Assembly: GCA_029448655.1 (NCBI GenBank)
Contig: JACCLO010000002.1
Coordinates: 3,720,001 to 3,784,000, forward strand
Source: Wolfiporia cocos
Taxonomy: Eukaryota > Basidiomycota > Agaricomycetes > Polyporales > Phaeolaceae
DNA length: 64,000 bases
Direction: 5' to 3'
In this document: positions 12,001 through 25,354 of the stretch, piece after piece
How positions within the stretch are numbered: position 1 is the stretch's first letter
Layout of the letters: every line of letters starts with the position of its first letter
The notes under the pieces: generated by a model
The model's input: only the letters and a program-made list of their open reading frames with translations
Databases searched by the model: none
Told to the model about the DNA's origin: nothing
Made by a program: the position numbers and the translations under genes

Positions 12001-14749
12001 GGGTGGTCAGCGGTTTATTAAGGGGCCCACAACGCACTTGACGTCCGTCGCCCGCTGCAGCCACAGGCGCACCACCCCAATCGGCGGCACATACTGGTCC
12101 GCGCCGTGCAAGCTCCCCGGCATGTTCAGCGGCCTCCACTCTGCGCTCAGCCGCATCCGCCCGCTCTTGCACTGGCTCAGCGGCCACCAGTCCCGCCCCG
12201 CCTCCAGCTTCGCGCCCAGCAGGTCCTCCAGGCGCACGTTCATGTATCCGATGATCGGGTCCCGCAGGAACTCGCGGTCGTCCATCACCTTGATGCTCAC
12301 CACGGACGCGGCGCGGTCCGTGCACAGGAACTCGCAGCTCGAGTCCCACACGGGGCTGTTCGTGTGCTTCACCTTGTTCGTCTGGTGGAGCGGCTTCGCG
12401 CTTCCGCCGAGGTGCACGCGCACGAACGGGTTGAGGTCGCCAGAAATGGACTTCGTGTGGTCCAGGTCCTTCGCTTGGTGGAGCGTGAGGCGCACAATGC
12501 CGACCTCTGCACGTCGCCGTGAGATTCAAGTCCGGTTCTGGGTCAGAATAGGCTTACTGGAGTTTTGAGGGATCTCCTCCTTCCCTCCGCTGTCGACCTC
12601 AGGCTTGAGGACTGGGTAGAACGAGACGTCGAATCGGACCATTCCGCGCTCCTTGCCGTCCTTCAGCACCGGGAGCTCTACGCCCTCATACATCGCGTCC
12701 TCGCGCAGCTTCGTCATATCAAACGACGCAGTGCCGACCTCGTGATCCTTGCGGTGGTCGTTGGAGTCCATCACAGTGAGCACAAGCGAGTCCGCGAGGG
12801 AGTTGACCAGGAGGAACTTCGTCTCCATCCATGTCGGGTTGACCCTAGGAATTGTTGGAGCCCACAAATCTTCCAGGAAGCCGGTAATGTGCTTACGTGC
12901 TGTCCTTGCGCTTCGTGCGCGCAAGCTCCTCTCTGCCGTTGATGCTCAGGCTGACGTAGGGATCGGGCGTCCCGCCACCGATCTTCGTGCCCTTCAGACC
13001 ACGCGCAGACTGCACGGTCACCTGCAACACGCCAGCAGCCATGTCAATCGGCTCGCCGGAGAGCAGCTGCTCCAGGTTGAGCGTGAACACGTTCGGGTCA
13101 TACATCATCGGCCCAAGCGTGCTGTGCACCATGTCGCGGATGAACGACGACAGGCCAGGAATCTGCCCATGCGTAAGTCCGCGCCGTTGCCGCGAGGGGA
13201 GATACGAGAGGCACTCACAAAGCCAATGTCGAAACCGAACGTCTCGCCGCCAATCGGCTTCAGGACCCAGTCGAAGACGGGCTTCTCCACGAAGGACAGG
13301 TCGACGAGCTGGACGTGCGGGAACGTCGTCATGAGCTTGAGGCGCACCTTGAGCACGCCCGTGAACGAGATGTCCTCGAGGAGGATGGGTATCGACGCGC
13401 TCGCGATGCTCTTTCCGATGCGCACGGAGAGCACGATCTTGGGGTTCACCTTGTCCCGGATCTGCTTCGCGGTCAACTCGGACACGTCGTTGGGCGTGAA
13501 CGAGATGCCCCACTCCATGATGACGACGTCGTCCGCGGTGCGCGGGTTGGTCTTGACCTTCTCGATGCGCGGCGCCTTGGTGCCGAGCGTGAACGTGCTC
13601 AGGCGGAGCGACTCGAGGAACGTGGGGCAGTTGGTGCTCAGGATCTGGTCGACGGACGCGATGATCGTCTGCGAGAGCACGGGCTCGTAGATGAGCCAGA
13701 AGCGGTCGAGGAAGTTGTTGATCCACTCCGCGCTCTCGAAGTCCGTGTCGAGGCGCGTCTTGACGAGCTCGCGCTGGATGTCGTCGCGCGCCCGCCGCCG
13801 CACGCGCGCCATCGAGGTCGTGTAGTACGTGCTGCAGAACGCGAGGAGGACGACGAGCCATCCCCAGCCGAAGTTGAAGCGCGTCATGAAGTGCGACACG
13901 AAGACTGCCTGCGGGTGCGCGCCTGATCAGTGGATGGTGCAAAGGGTGGACGCTACACTTACCACGACGATGATGGCGGCATTGTGGTACCAGTCGCCGT
14001 AGTACTGCTCGGTGAGGAACGTGGCGAGGACGGCCTTGTCCTTCTCCTCGCCCTCCGTCTTGGCGGGGGTGTCGATGCCTCCCACCGCACGCCAGCCAGC
14101 CTTGTACCAGTCCGGGATGGCAGAAGCGTCCCCTGCGGGCATCGCACCGGAGACTGGAACATCAGAGGGTGTGACACCTTCTGCGCCTGAATGTGTGTCG
14201 TCGTCGACGTGGTCGATCGTGATGGTAGGTACGACAGTGCTATTTCCGGTGTCGACTGCAACCTCTAGAGAGCCGTCAGCCTGAGCCATAGATTGCTATG
14301 TTGTCGCCCCTCGGCCACAAGACGAATATGCCGGCGAATGCAAGAATCATTCGCGGGCTTTTGCAAATTCAACGGGAACCGAGTACAACGTATCGGCAAG
14401 GTGTGCTGCGCTTCATTCATCTTCGTATCTGTGTTGTGCGCGTCGAACGCGCAATTCCCCACTTCCCCATAGGCAAGTATTGCCCGCTCCTCACAACTGA
14501 CCAATTGAAGACGTCCACGTCTCCCCGCACCGTTGACCGAGCCGCCACAAAGTGAACCGGCGTACCTTTCCCTCCCGCATCGGGCTCGCTTCTGGTGCTC
14601 TGCAGCTGGTCCTTCTGTTGCCCCGCCGCAGCCGCCTTGACTTCCGGCGGCGCGTCAGGATCGAAGGTGTGCACCGCGACGCGATTCTTCTTGGCGTCTT
14701 CGCGGAGTATGCCGTTCATGGCCTCGAGCGTGTGTCCGTTCGCTGCCAT
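9043..14749 (-). CDS. Tricalbin / extended synaptotagmin: ER-plasma membrane contact protein with SMP and several C2 domains
   Basis: The start is the ATG at 14749. Exon 1 (14749-14566) joins exon 2 (14264-13963) in phase across a ~300-bp intron, then exons 13908-13219, 13162-12897, 12844-12558 and 12506 onward; about a dozen more short exons follow to the TAA at 9043. A polar N-terminus is followed by two close hydrophobic segments (hairpin anchor, ~residues 150-190). Next comes an SMP lipid-transfer domain (from R-A-R-D-D-I-Q-R to the G-E-T-F-G-F-D-I-G-F region). At least four C2 domains follow, with motifs such as D-P-Y-V and D-P-F and loops with Asp residues. A Ser/Gly-rich linker precedes the last C2 domain. 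In yeast the Tcb1-3 proteins tether cortical ER to the plasma membrane and move lipids in a calcium-regulated way. Several internal exon borders were only placed approximately. It converges with the kinesin gene. Confidence 0.9.
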
Positions 14750-16276
14750 CGTGGATGGCGGCGGGGGGCGAGCGGGACGGAGAGGTGGGCGGTTGGGTAT
14801 AAGGGTGAGGAGATTGGTGGAACGAGCGGACAGGAGCCTGGACGGCCAGCTTGGATATGCTGGTTCGTGTGGGCGTCTCCGTTCTCCAGTGACGTGCCTT
14901 GGCGGACCCCCGACACCACTTCTATGAACATGTCCCCACCCCCACACTCTTGTTGTTTCCGTCCTGCTTCACACTTGCTTTAGACGGCTCGAGGCTCGCC
15001 GCAGTACATTGCTTCGTCATTTGTACAGTCCTAAGCACCGTCCTTATACTATCTCAGTATTCTGCACATCTTTGCATCAGCAACGACCCCATCGAATCTG
15101 CTAACGAGCTGCGGCGCTGCCGCACCGCATCTCGACTCGCACGACCAACGGCCTGTGATCTGCGCTGCCTTATGATTATCTTCTTGCTCGCAGCCCGCGT
15201 TCTTAGGCTGCACACAGCACACGGGGATGCAGGCCGATAAGACACCGCTGCGTGTCAATGGCTGACGTATTGTCGATGCACTGAACGCGCACAGGGTTGG
15301 GGTGGAGACGCGAACTCCGGCTGCGCCGGTGGGGCGTGTACCGCTTGGGTTTCTGTGCGTGCGTCGGAGAAGATTTTGCATGCATCGGAGTGAGTTTTAT
15401 ACGCTGGATGACAGGCTTGTCACCGGCGTGCCCTCGGTTGTTCCGCGTTCCTGAGACATTGCTCGGTCGCCCGTCGTTCGCATATGTTCTCTGGAGTTTG
15501 AGTGGGATGTCGGTGAACGCGCGGCGTATCACCGACTGCATCTCCCGACGCAGCAATGCAATGCCCAATATATTTTAATAGTCACACACACAATAATTCA
15601 CTACTCATGCCGGGCGTTCAATAGCTCGACATAGCCACAGGATTGCGTCAAATTCAAATTGGCGTAATCAAATTTGAATGTGTTGAGCAATTGAGTTGAC
15701 GAAAGCATAGTACCCGCATGGTGGCCCTTCCATTCTATTGCCCAATCTGTAATGACTGCCTAGGTTCTAGGCTGCAGCCACAACGCATTTGGGAGGACGA
15801 CTGCGCGCCTCAGCATTACTACTTTGCTCTCCATGAACAGCGAAATGCGAGTGTAAAAGCCATTGAGCAGGTCAACATCCTCCATCGGGTGGGTTATCAT
15901 AAGCGTCCCGTTTTGGTCGATATTTGCCGTGCAGCCTGGCAGGCAGTGCTCAGCAGTTGTGACTGCCCTATCAGCAGAGAACCTTTGCAGTCCTGGAAGC
16001 TCCGTTGAGCGTTGGAAAAGGAAATTATGGGCGCATTCCGGAGCTGTGAGTCTTGCTCCTGGATTGGGGAATGGTACTTGACTGCCCTAGTATGCATTCC
16101 CCCGTGGATGATCCATAATGTTCTGACCGTGAGTGGGCATATCATATCTATGCTGTCATTCGTATCTAATATTAACGTTGTCATGCTCGTGCATGTTTGT
16201 GGTTGCTTGTTACCCATACTTCAAAGCTTCATCCGCTGCAACGCGCGCTTGGGTTCCCCAGCGTGCATCGACGTCA
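14750..16276. other. Region without a firm gene; tricalbin 5' flank
   Basis: The first ~250 bp upstream of the tricalbin ATG are its likely promoter. A minus-strand open frame ending at 15203 (about 110 codons from its internal ATG) is basic and has no recognised domain. A plus-strand frame from 15718 encodes ~96 residues with scattered Cys but no domain. Neither has splice support. A short AT-rich inverted repeat (AAATTCAAATTGG... / ...AATCAAATTTGAATG) lies at about 15650-15690. Confidence 0.4.
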
Positions 16277-17620
16277 ATGGACGACCTCCCTCCTGAGATC
16301 CTTTCTTACATATTTCTGCTCCTGAAATTTGATCATGAAGGCTTCGAGGTTAACCTATCCCACGTGTGCTCCCGTTGGCGGAATCTCGCGCTCGCTACTG
16401 CTAATTTGTGGACGGAGATCAAGTTTAAGGGCGATAGAAACCGAGCAGCAGCCTACCTGCAAAAGCCAAGAGGGCGCCGTTGGACATAATCATCGATACT
16501 TGTAGACGTGTTTCCCCTTACAAACGCTCTCTACTTCGCACGTTGACGTGGAGTCTGCTGTACCAGATAATGCCTCTCGTCCTCCCTCACGTGGGGCATT
16601 AGCGTACATTTGACCTGACTTTCTCGGAGTACGAGCCAATCCACGCGGTGCTCGTTGAGCTGGCCAAATGCCCTGTGGCGCCGATGCTCGAAGCGCTGCG
16701 GGTGTGCCATTCGCAGGGCTACATCGGTGACTATGGCAGGTTCATATTCCCCTATATGCGGATGCGTGAGCAGGACTTCATCCCCTTCCACGGCAACGCT
16801 CTGCGACTCATGCATGTCACTCTGTGGGGTGTGCACCTCAACTGGGAAACGTCGTGCTTCCTTTGTGGTCTCACATCGTTGCATCTGGCGTTTAACACCA
16901 GGAACCAATCTCGCGCAGCTGGCTCGTGTCCTCTGCGAGTCGCCCACTATCGAAATCTTGAACAAGTCCGGCCCCGCGGGCGGCCCCGAAGACTGGCCAA
17001 GTGACCAGATTATCAGGCTGCCGTATCTCAGATCCCTTTCCTTCAAGAGCCTCCCAGCATTCTACGCCGCCAGCCTTGTTGAACGTCTCCCGCTCCCGAC
17101 ATTGACTCGCTCACGCTGGATTTCGAGGAGGGATGTGGCGAGTTTTCCGGACAATCTCTCGCTTGCCTACGGGCGCGGGAAAGCCCGGCAGGACGCTCCT
17201 GTCTCAAGATCTCATATCCGGGCTCTGGAGCTTATTAGGGCGCCGTGCGCAGGCGAGAGGATCGTAGATCTACCGCGCGATGACCAGTGTCAAGTCGCTC
17301 CGGCTCAGTGGTTCGCGCTGCTGATCAACATAGCGCTTCCAAATCACCTGCCAAGCCTTATGACGCTTAGTGTCGTTGGCCTCGCTGGAACGCAGGTACG
17401 CAGATTGGTTGAGGTGCGGTGCGCGGCGCCTTCCCCACTGGAGCACTTGCCCGTCGACAAAGCTGCCGGGGGAACAAAAATTATTGCGTATGCCTCAAGA
17501 AGTTTGAATGACGTGAGAAGTTGAATGATGCAGAGATTGCTGTAGCCTGTAATGACATGACAATCCCATTGGTATGCATGAGACAGGTGCTCAATATTCC
17601 AATGGTCAGCCTAGTGTAGA
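16277..17620 (+). pseudogene. Decayed F-box gene
   Basis: From 16277 the frame M-D-D-L-P-P-E-I-L-S-Y-I-F reads as a clear F-box-like domain followed by H-V-C-S-R-W-R-N-L-A, typical of the large Agaricomycete F-box families. Downstream the leucine-rich continuation is recognisable only by changing frame repeatedly. It shifts near 16480, again after L-H-L-A-F-N-T near 16900 and again near 17100, and it meets in-frame stops near 16487 and later at about 17330. The final recognisable piece is S-L-R-L-S-G-S-R-C followed by TGA. Some shifts could hide introns, but no consistent GT-AG set was found that restores one frame, so decay is the best reading. F-box proteins are the substrate receptors of SCF ubiquitin ligases. 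Confidence 0.65.
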
Positions 17621-18188
17621 ATGGCGTATTTATCAACAGTAGTATGCGGGGTATGGATCGTCAATTTGGCTCAACTGCTGTAGAGAATAGTGTTCATCTG
17701 TACCAGTACCTGCTCGCTTCTTGTACATATCTACTGTTACTGGCAGCTTAAGCGTGGAACATCGACGAACAAGGTGTCCACTTGCAGGGCCACTCATTCG
17801 ACCGCACCATCAATTGCGCCAGCGTAGCTGGAATTTCAGTGGGAGTTTTTTACGATCTGCTATGCTTACTTCTTTATGTAATCGAACCAGGCCTGCATCG
17901 GCAGGACAGAGGCGGGTGCGACAAATTGAAGTGCACAAAGGCCGCGCCACACCTGCGCCACATGCAACACCTGTGGCAAACATCGCGGTCACGTGGACAC
18001 GGTGGCGTCGTTCAACTCTAATTACGACCAACGTCTCGCAACTCCCGGCCGCCTCATGCAACACTCATCTTGGATATAGCTGCACTGCTCTTCGGAAACT
18101 AATCGTTTGAGAATTGAAATCTGATTCTTGTCGTGTACACGCTCTCACACAACTTCGTGTGAATTGACGAAGTTCGCATTGTGCAGAT
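17621..18188. other. Spc7 upstream region
   Basis: This 568-bp stretch shows no recognised gene. The part next to the Spc7 ATG at 18189 has an interrupted palindrome (cacaacttcgtg / tgacgaagttcgc) at about 18148-18176. No cell-cycle box of the MluI type was seen. Confidence 0.35.
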
Positions 18189-21100
18189 ATGACATCAAAG
18201 ATCTCGCCCAACCGAAGGAGATCCATTGCTGTTCTCAATCAGGGACCCTCGCGTAAGAATGGTCGTAGACGTGCGCATAGCATTGCGCCAGGGGAGAAGC
18301 TGAGTGAAGCGGCCAGAGCTCGCCGTTTACTTGTGAGGACGCTAGACACTCCCCTCGCGGACACACTGACCATACTGTAGGCACCACGCAAGAGCATCCT
18401 CAAAGGCTCCGTGAACGTTCCATTCGTAAGCGCAGAGTCATCTGCAATAGGCGATGAAAACGCGACCCAGTCTATGGACTTTAGTGAAGTCCATTCGCGT
18501 CAATCTATTGCACCCAGGAAGAGTCTCGCTGCGCGTCGCGTCAGCTTCGCCAGCCACGCCCACGTCCGCCTCTTCGACACTGCGAAGCAGCGCTCTGACA
18601 GTAGTTTCAGCCAGGACTCACCGGGTTCTCAGGACTCCCCTCAAAACAGGGACGAGAACGACGAGAACGACGAGAACGACGAGAACGACGAGAACGACGA
18701 GAATGTGCACGCTCAAGCAGCATACGCGCGACGACGCAGCTCAGGCCAACGCAGGTCGTCGACCGCGTTCAGTGAACTTGGTGAACGATCGATGGACGTG
18801 GATAGCGACGACACCGCGCCTGATCCACAAGACTTTCTGAACCAGGGTCAGGTTCAGGCTGTATACCAGCTTGGGGGGACCGTACAGGACGACTTTAGTG
18901 ACGAAGACGACGAAGGAGACTCGAGCATGGAAATAACGGAGGCTATCCGGCTGAACATTGAGCGAAAACGATCTTTGTCTCTTGGTGGCTCCTCACTCCC
19001 TGACCGCCGCCGCTCCTTAACTGCCCCAATGACGCTGACCCAAAGCCAATCGGAGAATCAGCCTCCACCTCAGCTCACTCGACCGCCGTTAACAGATCAG
19101 GCTGCGCAACCGGACGCTGCGGACCAAAGTCAGGACATGGATGCTACTATGTCCTCGAACCAATCCGGGTCGTACATCGAGGAAGGGTCCTCTGCTGACG
19201 ATAGCACACGCCTAATGGAGTTCACCGTTCCCATGGGCCGCTCGCTTCGCCCGCCCGAACCTCCCAGCGAGCAGTGGCTTCAGCTGCGTGCACTGACACA
19301 TGCGGGAAGCGAGCCATATGAGCCGCCGACAAACGAGGATTCCTACGAGGAAGGAGTGGAGATGTCAGTGGAAGAAGAGGGCGAGCCGATGGAGCTCACG
19401 CATGCGGTCACTCGCCTCATGAACGCGCGGTCTTCTCTAGGGATGACTCAAGGTGCAAACGTTGGCACTCAGCAAGAGTCGTCATTCGACGACGATGGTG
19501 GGGAAATCCAGCAGATGCAGTACCCCGAAGATAGCTTCACGAGTACGGATGACAGCTTCGCGGATGATGTGGATGCAGGGGATCGCACGGTGAACCTTAC
19601 GAGCCTGATCCGCATGAGCATGGGTACTCAGGACTCCAGCATGGATGCGGGCAGCGTCGATGGAAACATGGACGAGGAGCGCGTGGTGAAAGTTCCCATT
19701 GGTGCAACGGGGCCGTCACAGTCCCAGTTTACCGTGTTTACTGCACCCCCAGCTGTGACCTCGACCCCATCTATCCCATCAACTTCTACATCAACTACTA
19801 AATCAACCGAAGTCGCTCCGACCACTTCGTCCGGTTCCGCTTCTACCAGCACTCAAGCGCCTCCATCGCAGCCGCCCGTCTTCAGCGCGCAAGCACCACC
19901 AACACAAGATAACATCTTCACAGTTCCACCACCGAAGACGCCCACCGCTATTCCCCGCTCACCCACGAAGTCATCTACCAATCTGACTATACCTAAACCG
20001 CTCAATTTCAGCCTCGGCAAAAGCGTCTCCGTACCCACTGCTGGGCCTTCGTCCACGCCGCAGGCGCCCAAATCGCCCGCGCGGACGCCTGTGTTCAGGG
20101 GCACTGCGGCCTTTGCCCCGCCCACGGCGCGCAAGTCGCCCATAAAGCGCCCTGCGCCTCCCGAAGCTGAGAGTGCCCACCAGCCCAGCCCCGCGAAGCG
20201 CCTTGCAATAGGAAGGCTCGAAGCTGCGAGCCCGGCACCGGCGCAGAGCCAGGATGGTAGGCGCGCGAGCACGGTCAGGAGGCCCTCAGGGTACTTTGCT
20301 CAACGGAGGAGTCTGGGAAGCAGCGCCGGAGCGACGATTGGGGCCACGTCCAACCAGGGTTCAACTGCGGTCGTAAGCCCGATAAAAGTCGGGGGGCGTG
20401 TTTCGATAGATGGACGTATGCGTGCAAGTGCGGGCGTAACTCCATCTGGACAGAGCCTTACCGCGAGGTTATCGGGCGTTGAAGGCGCGGATGGAGCTCC
20501 GCTGTATCCGGATGTTGCACAGATCATACGGGATGATCCACCCACGCCTTCGCGAGTTAGCAGTTCTCTTACGGCTCCTTCACCCCGACATGCGCTTGAG
20601 ACGATACCGGAGGAAGTCGCAGTGCAAGCCGTGGCGCGCGCGTCGTATTCGGCATCTCCGCAAAATAGCTCGCCGCTTGCTTCAACATCGGCCGGGGTAC
20701 GTGCGCCGGCCCGTGAGTCATCTTCTCCTGCGGTCGCTGCTTCAGCGAGCACCTCGCCTATCCAGGCCCCACCAGCGTCTTCGTCACCGTCCCCAGATGT
20801 TGTCTCGCCAGCCTTATCACCACCGCGACATGATTTCGCTACCACTGGCATTACGCTTGCGCGGCCGTCACAGCCAACGGAATCAGACAATGCGGGACCA
20901 AGCACCGCACAATGGCGAGAAGAAGTTCAAGATGAAAACGCATACGAAGACGACGAAGGAGTAGGTTTTTGTGTTTGCGCTAATGGGTGGTATACTCACG
21001 TTCTTTTATCAGCCGCCGATATCCATAGAGCAGTTCTTCGAGATGACCGGTATCCGTTTCATGGACGAACTCACAATGCCGAAGCCGCGGCAGTCCGTGC

Positions 21101-22790
21101 TGCCGCCGCCGCAACTACGCCAGCGAGGGCGGCGACGCTCGTCTGCCGGGTCGAGCGCAGAGCTGGAAGATGACCCGATCCCGCTGGCGGAATTCTCCGT
21201 TGCGATGGCGCTGGAATTACCGCGACTTGAGCTCTTTAGTGCGGTGGCAAGCGACCTGAGCGCGTGGATCGAGGAGAGCAAGAAGATTTGTGCACAGGCG
21301 GAGCGTGAAACTGAGCAGGTTACGCCTGAGCTGTTCCGCGACTTCGTCGCTGCGGACGAGTCGGAGAAGGCTCTGCTAATTGTGAGTAGCCTCTCTAGGC
21401 TGATATTACAGGTCCCTAACGTCGTTCATTAATTCAGCACCAACTCAAGCTGATCAAGGCACACAACTACGGAACTGCCAAGTCCCAATGGTATGACTGG
21501 AAGTTGGATTGGATAGAGCGGCTTCATGGGAAAGCTCAACAAGAGTTCTCCGACCTTGAAGCGGTAATATCTCCTCCTTTAAGTCGCGTCGCAACATCGC
21601 GTTAAATAGGGTTTTCAGGATGCTCAATGTCTTGCAAAGATCATAAAGCAGGCGCAGGAAATTCTTCCAGAATTGCGCGAAGAATATGCACAAGTTATGG
21701 CAGAGCTCGAGCTCGAGCAGGCTGAGATCTCCGAAATTGAGAACTCCGATCAGCAGTACCTGAACGAGCTCAAGAACTCCTTAGCTGAGCAAAAGTAAGT
21801 ATATCCGACATCGACCGCAGCTCGATGGCTGAGTTGCTGTTCACAGCTCTGAATTGGAGGTTTTCCGAACGGATGTTTCAGAAAGCAAGGCGAAGCTGGA
21901 TCGTTTGAAGGAGAAGCTCTCAGAGATCGAAGCAGCGAAGCAAGAGGCCAACTCTGCTATCGCCGACGCCCAGCATGTCATACATATTCACAAGGAGAGC
22001 AACAGCACAGCCGTGTTCAAATTACAGAATGAGCTGCAGGCGTTGCAAGACCTGCACCAATGGCGTGCTACGAAGATCTCTGCGGAATTTATTGGTTTTG
22101 TCTACGGGTCGAGGATTGAGGTCTCCATCCCGTGCAAGAACTATATACCCATCCCGGGAAGAGTGGGCATCAAAAGGATCGAGAATATTCGAGCATTGGA
22201 ACGCGATCGATTCCCTGAGTTCACGGATTTGTCTCTGCAGAGAGCACAACAACTGATCATCGAGGGCACTCCTTATCCCGATACCCGTCTTGTGAGTGAC
22301 TATATATGCATACATTGCCGGGCTGACGCTGGGACATCGGTAGATTGTTGAGATGCTGAGCGATTTCTGGTCTTCCTGCACGCAACTGCGCAAACAGTTC
22401 ACTTTCTTGGCTATCAAGTATCCGCTCTCCGTGGAGGCCGTACCTCAGGCCGTAAATGGTCCGTGGGATCTACAAGTCAAGACTGCCGTTTTGTTCCCTC
22501 AAGTCAAGGGCAAGGCGTTCATCTCATTCAGACTAGATCCCGAGGGATTCTCAAGGTGGCCTCTCTCGATCAGGTCGCTGAAGGTGGACGTTGAGGTTGC
22601 GTATGGACAACTACAGTGGGTATTTCCAGCAGTTCAGCGTTACCATCATCCCTCTCACAGTTGATTTTTTAGGCGAGAGGCCATTCTGGACGCGGTCAAC
22701 GCCCGCTTAGCTCAAGCGAGTCCGGCAGATAGCCACGGCTGTCTGCTGGACGCATGCATTGAAGCCACCGAACGTTATGAGAATTCGTGA
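18189..22790 (+). CDS. spc7: Kinetochore scaffold Spc7/KNL1 (Spc105), 1409 residues, eight exons
   Basis: Exons 18189-18332, 18381-20960, 21013-21381, 21438-21563, 21619-21794, 21847-22291, 22344-22615 and 22673-22790 join in phase. The N-terminus carries both protein phosphatase 1 docking motifs known from KNL1: S-I-L-K at residues 53-56 and R-V-S-F at 101-104. Downstream are degenerate MELT-like sites (M-E-I-T, M-E-F-T, M-E-L-T), which in the family recruit Bub3-Bub1 after Mps1 phosphorylation. A long Ser/Pro-rich disordered region follows. The C-terminal Spc7 domain starts near P-P-I-S-I-E-Q-F-F and continues through a long coiled coil to an RWD-like end (F-I-S-F-R-L-D-P...). The known role is KMN-network assembly and spindle-checkpoint signalling at the outer kinetochore. 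A run of Asp-Glu-Asn triplets is encoded by a 9-bp repeat. The last intron uses GTGGGT at 22616. Confidence 0.95.
18651..18704 (+). repeat. Coding minisatellite, 9-bp unit (Asp-Glu-Asn)
   Basis: Inside Spc7 exon 2, about six copies of gacgagaac in a row encode a D-E-N tripeptide repeat between the phosphatase-docking motifs and the first MELT-like site. The unit keeps the frame, so copy number can vary without breaking the gene. Confidence 0.9.
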
Positions 22791-25354
22791 AATATCTGTA
22801 CATTTTTAGTACTATGGCACAATCTGACGGGGCATATTATGTGGACCCCCACTCCTATCCGGATGACTCAGCGGCACTGACAACTAAGCTGTGCTCGATA
22901 TCCTCCTGTACAATCTCACGCATGACGTCGGGATCCATGTACAAAAGGTATAAGGACTATTTAATTGCTCACATCCTGGGGGACGTAGCAACGGCGAGAA
23001 CGTCCCATCATCGATCCTTCGTCCTCGCACAGAGCGCAGAAGCTGATCTTACGAAACGTACGGCACATATGCTGAGCCGTTCCCGTCCACTGATGGAGTA
23101 AATACGCGAACTCCGGCTCAAGTGGCTTTAGTATGACACAACTTCTGCCGATTACTCGAGCGGACTAAACGATGCCGGGATCACAAGGAACATTCGCCGT
23201 GGGATTGAGAAACTTCCAGCTGCGACAGCGGTAGTGGGATCTCTGCCTCATGACTGTACCAGCATTCGGACTTCAAGCTTCACGGTCAAACAGTACGTCA
23301 TCCAAAGCATCCACGTAGAACCACGTATCATCGTTTTTACAAGCTCAAACTTATCGTACAATTACAGTGCTATGACTGGAAGACAACCCCCGTTTTCATA
23401 GTGGCTGAGAATACTGGTCGTCACGAACGGCGCGGCTGCGCATGCGCAGCGAGTGCTCCAGCCCACATTTGGGGCATGGCTACTTGGATTGGCCTATGAG
23501 GGATAAATCGCCAGTCAGCATGCAGATATTGGCAAATGGCCCTAGCAGGCTGCGTACCGCTAGTGTTGGCGGAATCGTTCTTAGGCGTGGTAGGTCGTGG
23601 CGGTGGTACTTGCGCAGTCAATAAGGTTTGTCTGTCCGCGGCCAGTTGTCAGACAGGGAATTCTGATGGCAGGCGTCGGACTTACGGTGCCATGTCTGAG
23701 CTGTGCTGGGGTGCGAACTGGCCGACCTCAGGCTGTCTGAGTGGCCCTTTTATGCTGAAGACGCGCCGGGATTACCGAGCAACCGTCAGACATGGCCAGG
23801 GCCTGGTCCTGGAGCTGTTGATGGGGAACAATGGCGCATGATAACAACTCACGGCGAATTCACCAGAGAGGGTTGGGCGCAACCGATATAGACAAGTAGT
23901 GCGGTTTCAATTGGTACGTACTTCATCGAAGAATCAGCTGCTCTGATTGACGCTGCATAACTTTCTACAGAGCGCCGAATTTGATGCTTATGATGAGACA
24001 GCAATGAACATCTCTTCGCACGACCGGCTGCTTTCGCGGCTGGATATCCACCAGGGCAACTGCATTGATGCAGGCGCCCTAGCATCCGCACATTTTCTTC
24101 TAGCTGATTGGCCCTTCTCGGTCGCCTATCTGGCCTGGGAGGGCGAATGGCATGTCTACACAATCGGTAGAAGCTGGGAGACCACGATGTGCGGAGTTGT
24201 CCCAGGCGCCAAGCAGGCACTTCTGAGCGCCCCACTGTAGGTAGCGCGGCTCCTGATACGAGCGGACGTGCGATGGCGAGCCAAAATGAAAGTGCACGCA
24301 ACGTCGTGGGTGTGCCAGCACGTCAGGGTAGTCGCCCACAGTATCAGAGGCCCCATTCCTGCGGATTGCCGCCTTCTATCCGCGGCCTATCCTAAAGGGC
24401 TGAACTCTACCGGCGTCAGCAGACCACTGCCGCTGCGTGCTCGCTCGTGAGTCGACGGCCTACGCAGCGACCGGGCTGATCGTTGTGGGCGGCTGTGGGT
24501 GCTTGGTAAACCCCGATATCCACATACACTGATGCAGTGAGAGCACGCACAGCCCGATCGACGGATATCCGGGGACGCTTTGGCGCACAGGTATTAGCAT
24601 TATAGTGGGCGATGTCTGATGCCTCGATCGGCACCACAGAACGTTCGCAAGTTCCCGAACTTGGTACCTGTGCGTCTCCTCGTGTCGTAATGCATTGTGA
24701 CAAGAGACGGCCTGCTATGGGCTTCTAGAGCAGCAGACGCGATAAGACCCACGCTGTACAATCAATATAGCTTCGGAAAACCGCAATTTCACAGATGCGG
24801 GCGCCAACACGTTCCTCTCCGCAAAAGAAGGTGCGAGGTCGCCGGAGGTTTTGTAGCTACCAAAGCTTTTTACCCAGACTCATAGCACCCGAGTGGCAGC
24901 AGCCAAGCTCCGGAGTCTAGTCGTTACAGAACAGATAAGAGCGTGTTGCTGGTGGCGCGATAGTGGGGTGCTAGCTTCTGAGGGGAGTATTGATATCGTT
25001 GGACAATTACGTGCAAGACGGTCGCGTGGTCGTGTCACCTGCGTCGTGTGGTGTAGCAGGGGAGCAGATAGGGGTGCTGAAACTGATCGGAGAATCGTCA
25101 GGGATGAGGGTCGATATCCCAGCGAGAACTGCAGGCGTGTGAGCGAATATCATAACAAGCTCGGGTGCCAATATTAGGACTACCACCGTGCAGCATTCTC
25201 GGTAGCAACATGAGCAAATATTATGCCACACAGGAGTGTTCGAATTCAAATCCGACAGTAGGATTCGAGTTTGGTAAGACTATCACCGTTATGAAGTATG
25301 TCGGTGAGAAAGACGAGCTGGCCATTATAGTATTGACACTCGAATTTGAGGGAC

